Made by a program: the position numbers and the translations under genes
Assembly: GCA_938036785.1 (NCBI GenBank)
Contig: CALHWE010000013.1
Span: 34,466-98,465 of the forward strand
Source: an uncultured Candidatus Saccharibacteria bacterium
GTDB taxonomy: Bacteria > Patescibacteriota > Saccharimonadia > Saccharimonadales > Saccharimonadaceae
Direction of reading: 5' to 3'
DNA: 64,000 nucleotides
In this document: piece after piece, positions 17,936 to 26,625 of the stretch
Layout of the letters: every line of letters begins with the position of its first letter
How positions within the stretch are numbered: position 1 is the first letter of the stretch
The notes under the pieces: generated by a model
What the model was told of the DNA's origin: nothing
What the model saw: only the letters and a program-made list of their open reading frames with translations
The model's database searches: none

Positions 17936-19450
17936 ATGGAGCGTCAATCTCCCTCACCAGCATCACGCTTGCAGCGGCACCACAAACGCTGCACCCAAGC
18001 GCGACGCCGCATGATTATCTTGCTTACGCTACTTGCCTGTGCATTATGCGGCCTCATTGTTACTCTTATTATCGTCCATGTGGTGCGGCCTGCTGCACCG
18101 CAGCCTTCCCCATCAGCCGCACGCACAACCGATAAAACAGATGAGAAATACTCCTTTGTCGATTCGCACTACCAAGGCATCCGCTCGAAGCTGGTCAGCC
18201 GCACCTCTGCTAAAGAAAAAGCTTCCCTCGAATATCCACTGACAGGCAATCGCACGATCGACACCACCGTCGCCAGTGCCATCGATCAGCTCGACCACGA
18301 GTTTCGCCAAAGTGTCGCAGCCGGCCGCACCTTCCACCGACCAATGACTGAGGCAATCAGCTACCAAATTACCCACAATACCAATACTGCCCTATCCGTT
18401 ATTGTCCAGGCTAACCAAGACACCCACGGTGCTCACCCCGCCAGCTTCACTCGATTTTGGACATTCAACAAGCAGACGGGCGCGGCTATCACTCTGCGCG
18501 ACCTCGTTGGTGGCAATACCGCATACCTCCGCACCGTCATTGATGCGGCGCAGCGCTCCGTTGCTGCCACGATTGCCGAGCGGCAGCAGCCAGCCGTCGA
18601 TCTTGGCGAAATAGTCACAGAAGACGCACTCACCAACTTCACTATTACCAATGACAATGCGCTTGCCTGGCCCTTTAGCCAAGCTGCGCTCGTGCCGTCA
18701 TCCTATGGCACGATGACGATCTCGCTCCCCTTCACGAGTATCCTCGCTACATTGCAAACTACCCAGGCGCGGCAGATTGCGACCATCCCTGCCCTGCCAA
18801 AACCACAGCCAAAACCAATTATTACCCCTATGCCAGCCGCACCAGCACCTTCTGGATCGTGCGCTCAAGCCTGCATCGCCCTCACCTTCGACGATGGGCC
18901 CGGGCCATATACCAACGAGCTACTTGATGCCCTAGACCAGTATGGTGCAAAAGGCACATTCTTCATGATTGGTAGCAAAGTTGCAGCTCGTGCTGACGTC
19001 GCGCGTCGCATCCATACCAGTGGTCACCAGCTTGGTAATCACTCGTGGAGCCATCCGGTTCTGCCACAGTATAGTGCCGAAGCAATCGGCAGCGAGATCG
19101 ACCGAACCAACAGTGCCATCACCCAAGCAGCAGGCGTTACACCGACTATCATGCGCCCACCATATGGTGCAGTAAACAGTGTCGTCCTCGAGCAACTGCG
19201 TCAGCGCGGTATGGCCTCTGTCTTGTGGTCGGTTGATACGCGCGACTGGGCCGATCGCAATAGCACCATCGTCTGCAACCGTGCCGTTGCTGGTGCACGG
19301 CCAGGTGCTATCATCCTCATGCACGACATCCACCCCACCTCTGTCAATGCTGTGCCCTGCATCCTCAGCACACTCAAGCAGCAAGGCTATCGCTTCGTCA
19401 CCGTGCAGACGCTACTGGGCAAGACTGTGCCCGGTGTAAATTATCCGTAG
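17936..19450 (+). CDS. membrane-anchored PdaC-like polysaccharide/peptidoglycan deacetylase
   Basis: A 504-residue protein. It has an N-terminal membrane helix (about 25-47), a DUF4163/DUF3298-type beta region (about 85-265), a Pro-rich linker and a NodB deacetylase domain (about 310-500). NodB motifs are complete: TFDDGPGPYT (D319, D320), metal-binding H369 and H373 in HSWSHP, RPPYG, and LMHDIH near the end. The layout matches Bacillus PdaC, which removes N-acetyl groups from peptidoglycan and gives lysozyme resistance. It acts outside the membrane. It may protect the epibiont or its host contact site from lysozyme, which is inference. Confidence 0.88.
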   Translation: MERQSPSPASRLQRHHKRCTQARRRMIILLTLLACALCGLIVTLIIVHVVRPAAPQPSPSAARTTDKTDEKYSFVDSHYQGIRSKLVSRTSAKEKASLEYPLTGNRTIDTTVASAIDQLDHEFRQSVAAGRTFHRPMTEAISYQITHNTNTALSVIVQANQDTHGAHPASFTRFWTFNKQTGAAITLRDLVGGNTAYLRTVIDAAQRSVAATIAERQQPAVDLGEIVTEDALTNFTITNDNALAWPFSQAALVPSSYGTMTISLPFTSILATLQTTQARQIATIPALPKPQPKPIITPMPAAPAPSGSCAQACIALTFDDGPGPYTNELLDALDQYGAKGTFFMIGSKVAARADVARRIHTSGHQLGNHSWSHPVLPQYSAEAIGSEIDRTNSAITQAAGVTPTIMRPPYGAVNSVVLEQLRQRGMASVLWSVDTRDWADRNSTIVCNRAVAGARPGAIILMHDIHPTSVNAVPCILSTLKQQGYRFVTVQTLLGKTVPGVNYP

Positions 19451-19783
19451 GAATATACACCTGAATATTAAGATTTTTTGAGTGTCTTACCCTTCTTTCC
19501 TACGCTTGTGCACGTCGGCATTGCAAAAGCAGATTAATACACCGTAATGAAAACCTACCGGATTAATTATGGTGTTGTCATCGCTTTATCCAATGAGGTA
19601 AGACAAGGCAGGTTCTTGCAGAAGAAAGAAGCAGCTATTCGGCAACTTACGTTCCAGCGTTTTATAACGTCTCACTTTTCTTGTATGCATTATGCGCACT
19701 AGAATTCTTGGCGATGTACTGTTTATAACAGTTACATTATTGTTATTTTTGTTGGGTACTCTGTACCAGGCCAGCTGTGTGTT
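19451..19783. other. intergenic region with one doubtful small ORF
   Basis: 333 bases with no known gene. It contains a 51-codon frame (19547-19702) with a TAATAC sequence six bases before its ATG, listed separately. The region before yggU is AT-rich. I see no terminator hairpin. Confidence 0.5.
19547..19702 (+). CDS. doubtful small ORF, 51 residues
   Basis: A basic 51-residue frame, MKTYRINYGVV at its start. Support is only positional: a TAATAC sequence sits exactly 6 bases before the ATG, as in the leaderless genes of this window. TAATAC is a poor -10, and no conservation can be judged. It may be chance. Confidence 0.22.
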   Translation: MKTYRINYGVVIALSNEVRQGRFLQKKEAAIRQLTFQRFITSHFSCMHYAH

Positions 19784-20017
19784 TTATAGAACTATGTTAT
19801 CGATATTAAATACCTTATGCTTCGACGTCGCACCTCGCACTAGCTTTACTTGAGACTGCGGCACGCCAAAATATTTAGCTAGCAGCTTAATGGCCGCCGC
19901 ATTTGCCCGGCCTTCAATCGCTGGTGCTTTGGTGTAGATGATATACGTGCCGTCGCTACCCACCACGACTTCTTCGCGGTGGCGAGAGTTGGGTTTGAGA
20001 TGGGTGGAGATTTTCAT
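19784..20017 (-). CDS. DUF167 (YggU-like) protein
   Basis: A 77-residue protein of the DUF167/YggU family. It has the RHREEVV strand, the GRANAAAIKLLAKYFGV helix and the VKLVRGATSKHKVF strand typical of this small alpha/beta fold. Function is unknown across the family; it is often found near cell-division or RNA genes. Its ATG lies 7 bases after an AATACT sequence, so it may be leaderless. It follows the restriction operon by only 22 bases on the same strand, so read-through from hsdR is possible. Confidence 0.8.
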   Translation of the reverse strand: MKISTHLKPNSRHREEVVVGSDGTYIIYTKAPAIEGRANAAAIKLLAKYFGVPQSQVKLVRGATSKHKVFNIDNIVL

Positions 20018-20039
20018 GGGGCCTAGTATTCTACTTCTC

Positions 20040-22883
20040 TTATTCTATGAATGTATCGATAAACAAGCACACTTTTGCCTTCAGGCGCTCGATCAAAGCC
20101 TGACGTCCGCTAAGCCGTGGCTTATTCTTCAGCGCCGCCACATACTCATCACTCCGCGGCAATCGCCCGGTGTAATTATAATTATCAATTAGCTGGCGCA
20201 GTCGTGTCAGGTCAAAGCCCTCCGCTGCAGCTAATTGCTCCAGCATATGCTGCTCCTGCTCACCCCAAAAACGCTGAAACTCCTCTTCGACACTATCACT
20301 ATCGGCAATATGCGGTAGCCAGCTGATGATGAATTTATCAATAAGCTCACGCTTACTGCGCAGCTTCTCGTTGCCATTAACGAGATCTGCTACCTGCTTA
20401 CGTAATTGGCTCTTTTCTTGCTCGCTAGCCTCTGCCATTTTGGCTACAAGCCCTATAATATAATCGACGGTAATCTCATCACGGCGGATTAATTCTAGCT
20501 CAAAATCCACCTCATCCAGAATACTCACCTTTTCTTTGCTGCTGCGGCGCTCAAAGTATATATCTAAGTACTTGCTCTTAAAGTCCTCAAAGAGCTGCTC
20601 ATTCATATCAACATCGCTATCGGTAAAACCCGCAAACGATAGTAGTACGTTGCGCGTGCGCATCACCTCACGGAAAAGCTCCACAAACTGCCGTTTTTCA
20701 GCTTCACCGAGTAGTGTATCCACGCTGTACGGTTCTGGGGTAAAAGCCAGCAACCTTGCTACTTTTTGGTTAAACTCCTGCACATACCATTCATATGGTT
20801 TTAAGAAGATCGTCTCCATGGCTTGCTTGTTACTGAATAGCTGCACTGCATCATCTGTCGCAGCTTTTAGATTACGAAAGACCACAATATTACCCTGGGA
20901 TTTACGCTCATTCAGAATACGGTTTGTGCGACTATAGGCCTGCAAAAGACCATGGTATTTTAGATTTTTATCTACATAAAGCGTATTGAGTGTCTTACTA
21001 TCAAACCCGGTCAAGAACATATTTACCACTAGCAAAATGTCAATTTCGCGATTTTTTACACGCCGAGCAATATCCTTATAATACCCGTAAAAGCTCTTGC
21101 TATCGCGCGTGGTGTAGTTGGTGCCAAACCGCGCATTATACCCACCCATAGCGCTCTCCAAAAAATCGCGTGCAGACTGGTTGACGGGGCTAGCACATTC
21201 TAGCACGTCTTCGTCTAGTAAGCTATCGGCATTTGGATCTTCTTCATTTGCCTGGTAGCTAAAAATCGTTGCAATAGTGAGCTTGGTGTTTTTGCGCTGG
21301 AAAGCATCGTAGTACATACGCAGCAAATCGGTAGAGCTAACGCACATCATAGCGGTAAAGTCGCGCCCATGCGTTTTGCGGTCATGGTTCGCTAGTATGT
21401 AATCCACAATGTTATCTACCCGAGCCTGATTTTCCATCGCCTCTTTGGTATCGATTGCCTCGACATCAATATCTGCCTGTGTATCAGCCCCCTCACGCCG
21501 TGTAAACCGCCCCACATACTCCACGCTAAACTTTAGGACATTGCCATCGTTAATCGCATCAGTAATAACGTACTCATGCAAGCGCTCACCAAAAAGATCC
21601 TTCGTAGTACGCTTACCAAACCCGCTACTGCTGGCAGCATTCTCAGTAAAAATTGGCGTCCCTGTAAAGCCAAATAGCTGGTAATTAGTAAAGTAACTAG
21701 TAATATTCTTGTGCGTTTGACCAAATTGCGAGCGGTGGCACTCATCAAAAATAAATACAAATCGCTTGTCTTTTACCGCCTGCATTGCCTGCGCATGGCG
21801 TTGGCGTGTCACGGCGTTATCCAGCTTCTGGATAGTCGTCACAATCAGCTTAGTGTTAGGATCGGCTAGCTGCCGCACCAGCATAGTAGTGCTATCAGTA
21901 CCATCCACGCTACCATCCTTAAAGGCATTAAACTCTTTAATCGTCTGGTAGTCTAAGTCGCTGCGGTCTACCACAAACATCACTTTGTCGACGTCTGGAT
22001 TTTCCGTCATTAGCTGCGCCGCTTTAAAGCTCGTCAGTGTTTTGCCGCTCCCTGTCGTATGCCAAATATAGCCACCACCGACGCCCTTCGTCACCTTGTC
22101 TATAATTTTCTCTACTGCATAGTATTGGTATGGTCGCAACACCATCAGTGTCTTGGTCGACTCATTCAGCACGATATATTTAGCAATCATCTGCGACAGA
22201 TGGCACCGCTCCAAAAAGATATCCGCAAACTGGCCCAGCTCGCTTATGCGCACATTTTGCTCGTCTGTCCAGTAGTAGGTGAATTCATAGCTTGCTTTCT
22301 TATCACCACTATTACTTACCGTATTAGCATAATATTTAGTGTCCACGCCGTTACTTATGACAAACAGCTGCACATACTGAAATAGCCCATAACCCGCGCT
22401 ATAGCTATGGCGGCGGTAGCGATTGATTTGGTTAAACGCCTCGCGCAGCTCTATCCCACGGCGCTTAAGCTCTATCTGCACTAGTGGCAAGCCATTAATC
22501 AGTATGGTCACATCATAGCGCGTTTCGTAGGTACCAGTATTAGTAATTTGCTGCGCCACCTGGTATTCATTTTGACACCACTGATTTGTATTAAAAAACT
22601 CTAAATATACGCTACTGCCGTCCTCGCGCACCAGGTGTATTTTATCGCGCAGCGTCTTCGCTCGCTCAAACACCGTGCCACGGCCCAAGTGGTTCAGCAC
22701 ACTTTTAAATTCCGTATCCGTAAGCGGCACGTCACTGAGTTTGGCAGCATTATGCGCTTCTAGCTGCTGCCGCAGATTGGCCAGCATTGCCGCCTCATCG
22801 GGCAAATCAACCTTGCTATACCCACCGGCTACCAGCTGGGCGACGAGGTCGTTTTCGAGGGTTTGTTCGGATTGGTGGGTCAT
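20040..22883 (-). CDS. hsdR: type I restriction enzyme, endonuclease/translocase subunit HsdR
   Basis: A 947-residue HsdR. The N-terminal nuclease domain has the PD-(D/E)XK core (VQIELKRRG). Two RecA-like helicase lobes follow, with Walker A TTGSGKTLTS, the DECHRSQFG box, FTGTP and the motif VI arginines in YSRTNRI. A C-terminal helical region binds the HsdM/HsdS core. It moves DNA with ATP and cuts at a distance when sites lack methylation. It is the last gene of the operon, 5 bases after the PIN-like gene. The length is usual for the family, and no key motif is missing, so the enzyme should be active. Confidence 0.93.
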   Translation of the reverse strand: MTHQSEQTLENDLVAQLVAGGYSKVDLPDEAAMLANLRQQLEAHNAAKLSDVPLTDTEFKSVLNHLGRGTVFERAKTLRDKIHLVREDGSSVYLEFFNTNQWCQNEYQVAQQITNTGTYETRYDVTILINGLPLVQIELKRRGIELREAFNQINRYRRHSYSAGYGLFQYVQLFVISNGVDTKYYANTVSNSGDKKASYEFTYYWTDEQNVRISELGQFADIFLERCHLSQMIAKYIVLNESTKTLMVLRPYQYYAVEKIIDKVTKGVGGGYIWHTTGSGKTLTSFKAAQLMTENPDVDKVMFVVDRSDLDYQTIKEFNAFKDGSVDGTDSTTMLVRQLADPNTKLIVTTIQKLDNAVTRQRHAQAMQAVKDKRFVFIFDECHRSQFGQTHKNITSYFTNYQLFGFTGTPIFTENAASSSGFGKRTTKDLFGERLHEYVITDAINDGNVLKFSVEYVGRFTRREGADTQADIDVEAIDTKEAMENQARVDNIVDYILANHDRKTHGRDFTAMMCVSSTDLLRMYYDAFQRKNTKLTIATIFSYQANEEDPNADSLLDEDVLECASPVNQSARDFLESAMGGYNARFGTNYTTRDSKSFYGYYKDIARRVKNREIDILLVVNMFLTGFDSKTLNTLYVDKNLKYHGLLQAYSRTNRILNERKSQGNIVVFRNLKAATDDAVQLFSNKQAMETIFLKPYEWYVQEFNQKVARLLAFTPEPYSVDTLLGEAEKRQFVELFREVMRTRNVLLSFAGFTDSDVDMNEQLFEDFKSKYLDIYFERRSSKEKVSILDEVDFELELIRRDEITVDYIIGLVAKMAEASEQEKSQLRKQVADLVNGNEKLRSKRELIDKFIISWLPHIADSDSVEEEFQRFWGEQEQHMLEQLAAAEGFDLTRLRQLIDNYNYTGRLPRSDEYVAALKNKPRLSGRQALIERLKAKVCLFIDTFIE

Positions 22884-22888
22884 GTTAG

Positions 22889-23311
22889 TTATTTCTTGTC
22901 CTCATATAGTTTAATCTCTAACTCTTTACAACATGCTCGCAAAGTTTTATCCCTAGTCGCAAGTTCTAATGGTTTATCAAATATTGTCAGTTGTCTGCCG
23001 CTGCTGGTCTCGCTGTGCACAATATAGGCTAGCAGGAGTGGGTCTGCCATGCCTTCATTAGAATAAAAATTTATAAGCTTTATTACAGACGAATTACTGA
23101 ATATTTCTCTAGTAACCGCGTAATCTTCAGCTCTTAAATCTATTACTTCTACATCTGAACTTTTAAGCTTTCCTTTTGCATGTTCAGGTAATTCTATCTC
23201 GACCTCCTTTATGGTTACTAGTCGGCTATTTTTCCGCATTTCCTGCAGCACCTCCAAGCTAGTTTCTCGTATAAAGTTTGTGTCTAAAACGACGGTATAG
23301 CCACTAAACAT
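22889..23311 (-). CDS. PIN-like (DUF4411-type) ribonuclease-fold protein
   Basis: About 140 residues. VVLDTNFI near the start, a mid-protein Glu in KEVEIELP, ADPLLLAYIVHS and a late TIFDKPLE carry the acidic residues expected of a PIN nuclease, as in DUF4411. PIN toxins cut RNA. Paired ImmA/IrrE-like and DUF4411 genes are a recurrent two-gene unit, and here the ImmA/IrrE-like gene overlaps it by 8 bases. I choose ATG 23311 because the LDTN strand then begins near residue 9; ATG 23332 is possible and would add seven residues. Family placement is by motif only. It may be a toxin or suicide effector linked to the R-M system. Confidence 0.6.
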   Translation of the reverse strand: MFSGYTVVLDTNFIRETSLEVLQEMRKNSRLVTIKEVEIELPEHAKGKLKSSDVEVIDLRAEDYAVTREIFSNSSVIKLINFYSNEGMADPLLLAYIVHSETSSGRQLTIFDKPLELATRDKTLRACCKELEIKLYEDKK

Positions 23312-24506
23312 TAAGATACTCTCTGATTCCATCAACGGAAAAACTCGCGCCCTTTCTCGGACTTAAAAGGTTGGTTACCCGTGCATTATCTATTAGACCT
23401 TGCTTACTCCTATTCAGTATAATGCCCGTTGCTCCGCTTCCAACATTCAAGACAATACCATTCTCAATGGCTCTATTACGGCCACCTCCCTTTTTAGACC
23501 TGATTTTCTCAAATTCTTTGTTACACTCCTTCAGAAGACTTTCTTTTTGTTTATTACTAATTAGCTTCAATCTGTAACAGCGCATAATAACCGCAGACGG
23601 GCTAACCTTGTATAGCTCGCTGACCTTCTTGATATCGACTAGATCTTTTACATACGCACACCCTGAGAAGACCTTTTGTGGCATAAGCATCTCTTCAGCA
23701 AACTGATATGCTTCATCGTTAATATCAGAGTTATGTTTTGTGTTAAGCATCACGGGTTTATTATTTTTATGCAATAACATACCAAGCATCAGCATAAGAA
23801 TGAGACTCTTCCTCCCCCAAGGGTCTATCATACATTTATCATCACTTGCACGAATAAAAATATAGGGTGCCTTCTTGTGGTTTATAAAAATCCCAGCAAA
23901 ATCCTCTATTTGTATAGTTTGTGCACATAGACGATGATCATACGTAGAAATAAAAATATTACGTTTATTCAATTGCCTCTCCAGGTATAGAAATGCCTCC
24001 TTTTTGCCTTGTGTACTCTTTATTCTATCTGTATTTATATCCAGTTTTTCTCTTGCAATACAAGCTTTATCCTTAACACTCATACTTTTATATTCTTGCT
24101 TTAAAAATATGCCACATAAATTATTTCTATCTGGTATACTCTTGCTGACTTCAGACTGTAGTGCGGCTATATGCCTAAGCATAATTGATATTGCACTTAT
24201 TTGTATAGTACCGTGGCTTGCAATAGAATATTGCCTGTTCATATCAACTCCAGCAAAAGTCTTTTTTATATAGTTATCAATCTGACTTTCGATGTCATTC
24301 TTGCTCATAAATACTATTGGGTAAGGAACCCTGGCACGGGTATACAGCTTTCTAAAATCCGATAGCTGTATCCTTTTATCTTCCAGTGCCCTATTATACG
24401 AATCTGTATCAAAGGCAATGGTGTACTGTAAGGTATCTTTAAAAATATTTGTCGGGACACAAAAAAGCACCTTATTCCTTACATATACCTCAATTTGGCT
24501 CGTCAT
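23304..24506 (-). CDS. ImmA/IrrE-like protein with degenerate metal site
   Basis: A 400-residue protein. An N-terminal helical region contains the DFRKLYTRARVPYPIVFM stretch seen in ImmA/IrrE partner proteins. The C-terminal half has the ImmA/IrrE pattern: a strand PYIFIRA, a helix, then DEAYQFAEEMLMP, then VSPSAVIMRCYRLKLIS. The expected zinc site HExxH at the helix is replaced by MLMLGM, so peptidase activity is not expected. The ATG lies one base after the hsdS stop. The gene overlaps the PIN-like gene. It probably acts as a sensor or antitoxin-like partner rather than a protease. The region is AT-richer than most of the window. Confidence 0.65.
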   Translation of the reverse strand: MTSQIEVYVRNKVLFCVPTNIFKDTLQYTIAFDTDSYNRALEDKRIQLSDFRKLYTRARVPYPIVFMSKNDIESQIDNYIKKTFAGVDMNRQYSIASHGTIQISAISIMLRHIAALQSEVSKSIPDRNNLCGIFLKQEYKSMSVKDKACIAREKLDINTDRIKSTQGKKEAFLYLERQLNKRNIFISTYDHRLCAQTIQIEDFAGIFINHKKAPYIFIRASDDKCMIDPWGRKSLILMLMLGMLLHKNNKPVMLNTKHNSDINDEAYQFAEEMLMPQKVFSGCAYVKDLVDIKKVSELYKVSPSAVIMRCYRLKLISNKQKESLLKECNKEFEKIRSKKGGGRNRAIENGIVLNVGSGATGIILNRSKQGLIDNARVTNLLSPRKGASFSVDGIREYLNV

Positions 24507-24507
24507 C

Positions 24508-25758
24508 TCACACAAACATCCTTTGCAATAATCCTTTTTTAAATTGTTTTGTTTTATCCAGCTGCTGGCGAGTGAGGGCGATTTTTTCATCTAGTGCAGA
24601 CAAGAACTCAGCAATTTTTTGCTGCTCTTCTAGTAATGGTAGTCTTATCGTCAGGCTCATAACTGATTTTTTCGAAATATTATATCGTGTGCTACCCTGC
24701 GCCAACCTCACAATATTACGCCGCACCCCTATACTACGAAATAAATATTGTGCGAATTCTGGCAATAATGTATTTTTATCCTTTAACCTGTACCCAAAAC
24801 AAAAACTATTAAGATAAGTGTCTTTTTTTGGAGCGGCTAGCAAAACAGAAGTATAGCCAACTTCATATGGTGTCTCAGAAGATGTAGTGAAAAATATATC
24901 ACCTTTCTGAACTTTATTTTGTTTTTCATTTGGTCTAATGCCTACACTGCCAAAACTGCCCTGAATATAAGAATTCTGGAATATTTGTACGTATGTAATA
25001 TACGGTGAACCAACTCCAAAGTCTGGCCCTGATTTACCAGACAGTCCGCTGTAGGTCACCCCTATTCCCCCCAGCCGCTTCTCTTGCCACACTGGGAAGT
25101 GTGAGCCGTCTAGGCGAGTGAAGCGGAGCTGCTGACTAAACAGCTGCTGCATGACGCCGCGCTTGTACGCCTCTAGCTGCTGCGCCTTGCACTCCAGCAG
25201 CGCCACCCGCTTATCCACCGCAGCAAGGAATGCGGCAATTTTTTGCTGCTCAGCTACACTGGGCACTATTAATTTTGTATTAAAGAAATCATCAATAGAC
25301 ATATTAAGCAACCCATGGTTGCGAGCACCTTCCTGTGCAATCTTTTGGATTTCCCTATTATGTTTGCCTGATTCAAAATACTGATCAAAGAAAACTTCAC
25401 TCCCTGATTGCTTTAAGGAGAAGCAGATGTACAATGTAGAAACCACCCCCTTGTTTTGGGTAAGGCGCTTAATGGCGCCTACCGGGTACCCCTTCGAGTA
25501 ACTTTTGTTATAAGCATAGTCATTTTTATGTAATAAATAGTAGCCTTGTACATTCTTTGCCGCCACAATCTTCGAAAAAAATTTATCCTGACTGACTAAG
25601 CCGTACTGTGCAGATATTGTTAAGATATTTTGGTTATTCTCCTTATTTTTACTCGTAACACGGCAAAATATATCTTTAAATTTAGTCTCCTTCCACTCAT
25701 CCATAAATTCCGGAAAACGAATTTGAGGTACGCTATCATTAATCTTATTATTGGTCAT
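24508..25758 (-). CDS. hsdS: type I restriction enzyme specificity subunit HsdS
   Basis: A 416-residue HsdS with two target-recognition domains (about 1-150 and 210-370). Each is followed by a long conserved helix: EQQKIAAFLAAVDKRVALLE at about 170 and EEQQKIAEFLSALDEKIALT at about 380. It determines which bipartite DNA site HsdM methylates and HsdR guards. The recognition site cannot be read from sequence. It follows the DUF3800 gene by 66 bases and is coupled to the ImmA/IrrE-like gene. The recognition domains are AT-rich, as is common when they are exchanged between strains. Confidence 0.92.
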   Translation of the reverse strand: MTNNKINDSVPQIRFPEFMDEWKETKFKDIFCRVTSKNKENNQNILTISAQYGLVSQDKFFSKIVAAKNVQGYYLLHKNDYAYNKSYSKGYPVGAIKRLTQNKGVVSTLYICFSLKQSGSEVFFDQYFESGKHNREIQKIAQEGARNHGLLNMSIDDFFNTKLIVPSVAEQQKIAAFLAAVDKRVALLECKAQQLEAYKRGVMQQLFSQQLRFTRLDGSHFPVWQEKRLGGIGVTYSGLSGKSGPDFGVGSPYITYVQIFQNSYIQGSFGSVGIRPNEKQNKVQKGDIFFTTSSETPYEVGYTSVLLAAPKKDTYLNSFCFGYRLKDKNTLLPEFAQYLFRSIGVRRNIVRLAQGSTRYNISKKSVMSLTIRLPLLEEQQKIAEFLSALDEKIALTRQQLDKTKQFKKGLLQRMFV

Positions 25759-25824
25759 CGTTTCTTTACCTTATGATAAACTTTTAAACTATGCTGGTAT
25801 TGCTGTAGCGGGATGCTTATGCTA

Positions 25825-26625
25825 CTATGAAGTTGCCGGAAGGTTCGAGTTGGGTTTCTTGTCCATGCTTGAACCTTCATTTTTGTTGTTTGCTTTTGAA
25901 AAGTCGATAGTCCATACATTTATATACTTAGGGTCGTCTTGAGTAAAATTTTCCTTAATATTGCATTTAAAGACTTTTTGAAACACATCGACAACAGAAA
26001 GTCTTACCCCATCACTCTTTGTATAGTCAACTTTGCTCTTAAGCCCTAGGCTGATTATACCGCCCAAAATGTCACAACACTGCAGACCAATCGAGGCGTG
26101 TGATTCTATTGGTACAACTGCTCGTATTTTTTCAGACTGTACAATCTCATCCCATGATAATCCTGGATCAAATTCATCAGGCATAAAAATGCCCTCCCCC
26201 TGAAAACAGTGTTTAAAATACAAACGAACTATACGCTTATACATATCCACGTGACTTGTATGCTTATAGTGTGAGTCTTCCCTATCTATAACTATGGCAG
26301 TAAATTTAAATTCAACCTTATAAGCCAACACCTTCACTAGATCTTCAAAAAGCTTTCTGTTTTCTTCCGTTACTTTCTTAAATTTTAGCTCAAAAGCACT
26401 AGGCTTCTTTGCAAAATTATACAACTGGTCAATATCATTTCGATCCTTTAGCTGCTGAACTCTTGTCTTTCTGTTTTTATCAGTGAGGCCTCTAATTTGG
26501 TCACGAACACGACGTATCTCTATATGAAATGCATTAACATCACTAACCTCAAGGAAACCACATATAAAAAACCTATCCGACTCGGCATTACCAGTCTCAT
26601 CCATAAACACCACAGGAAGATCCAT
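25825..26625 (-). CDS. DUF3800 protein inside the restriction operon
   Basis: A 266-residue protein of the DUF3800 type. It starts with VVFMDETGN, has a central AIVIDREDS strand and ends its core with LQCCDILGGII. These conserved acidic residues suggest an RNase H-like nuclease fold. Its start codon overlaps the hsdM stop as TGATG, so translation is coupled. DUF3800 genes recur near phage-defence and mobile elements, but their role is not settled. An upstream in-frame start at 26658 would overlap hsdM and is less likely. It may be an accessory effector or modulator of the R-M system. Confidence 0.7.
   Translation of the reverse strand: MDLPVVFMDETGNAESDRFFICGFLEVSDVNAFHIEIRRVRDQIRGLTDKNRKTRVQQLKDRNDIDQLYNFAKKPSAFELKFKKVTEENRKLFEDLVKVLAYKVEFKFTAIVIDREDSHYKHTSHVDMYKRIVRLYFKHCFQGEGIFMPDEFDPGLSWDEIVQSEKIRAVVPIESHASIGLQCCDILGGIISLGLKSKVDYTKSDGVRLSVVDVFQKVFKCNIKENFTQDDPKYINVWTIDFSKANNKNEGSSMDKKPNSNLPATS

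Noticed and set aside
17253..18014. 253-residue plus-strand frame
   Set aside because: Overlaps the ATPase pair on the opposite strand and the leaderless deacetylase start; composition looks like a shadow.
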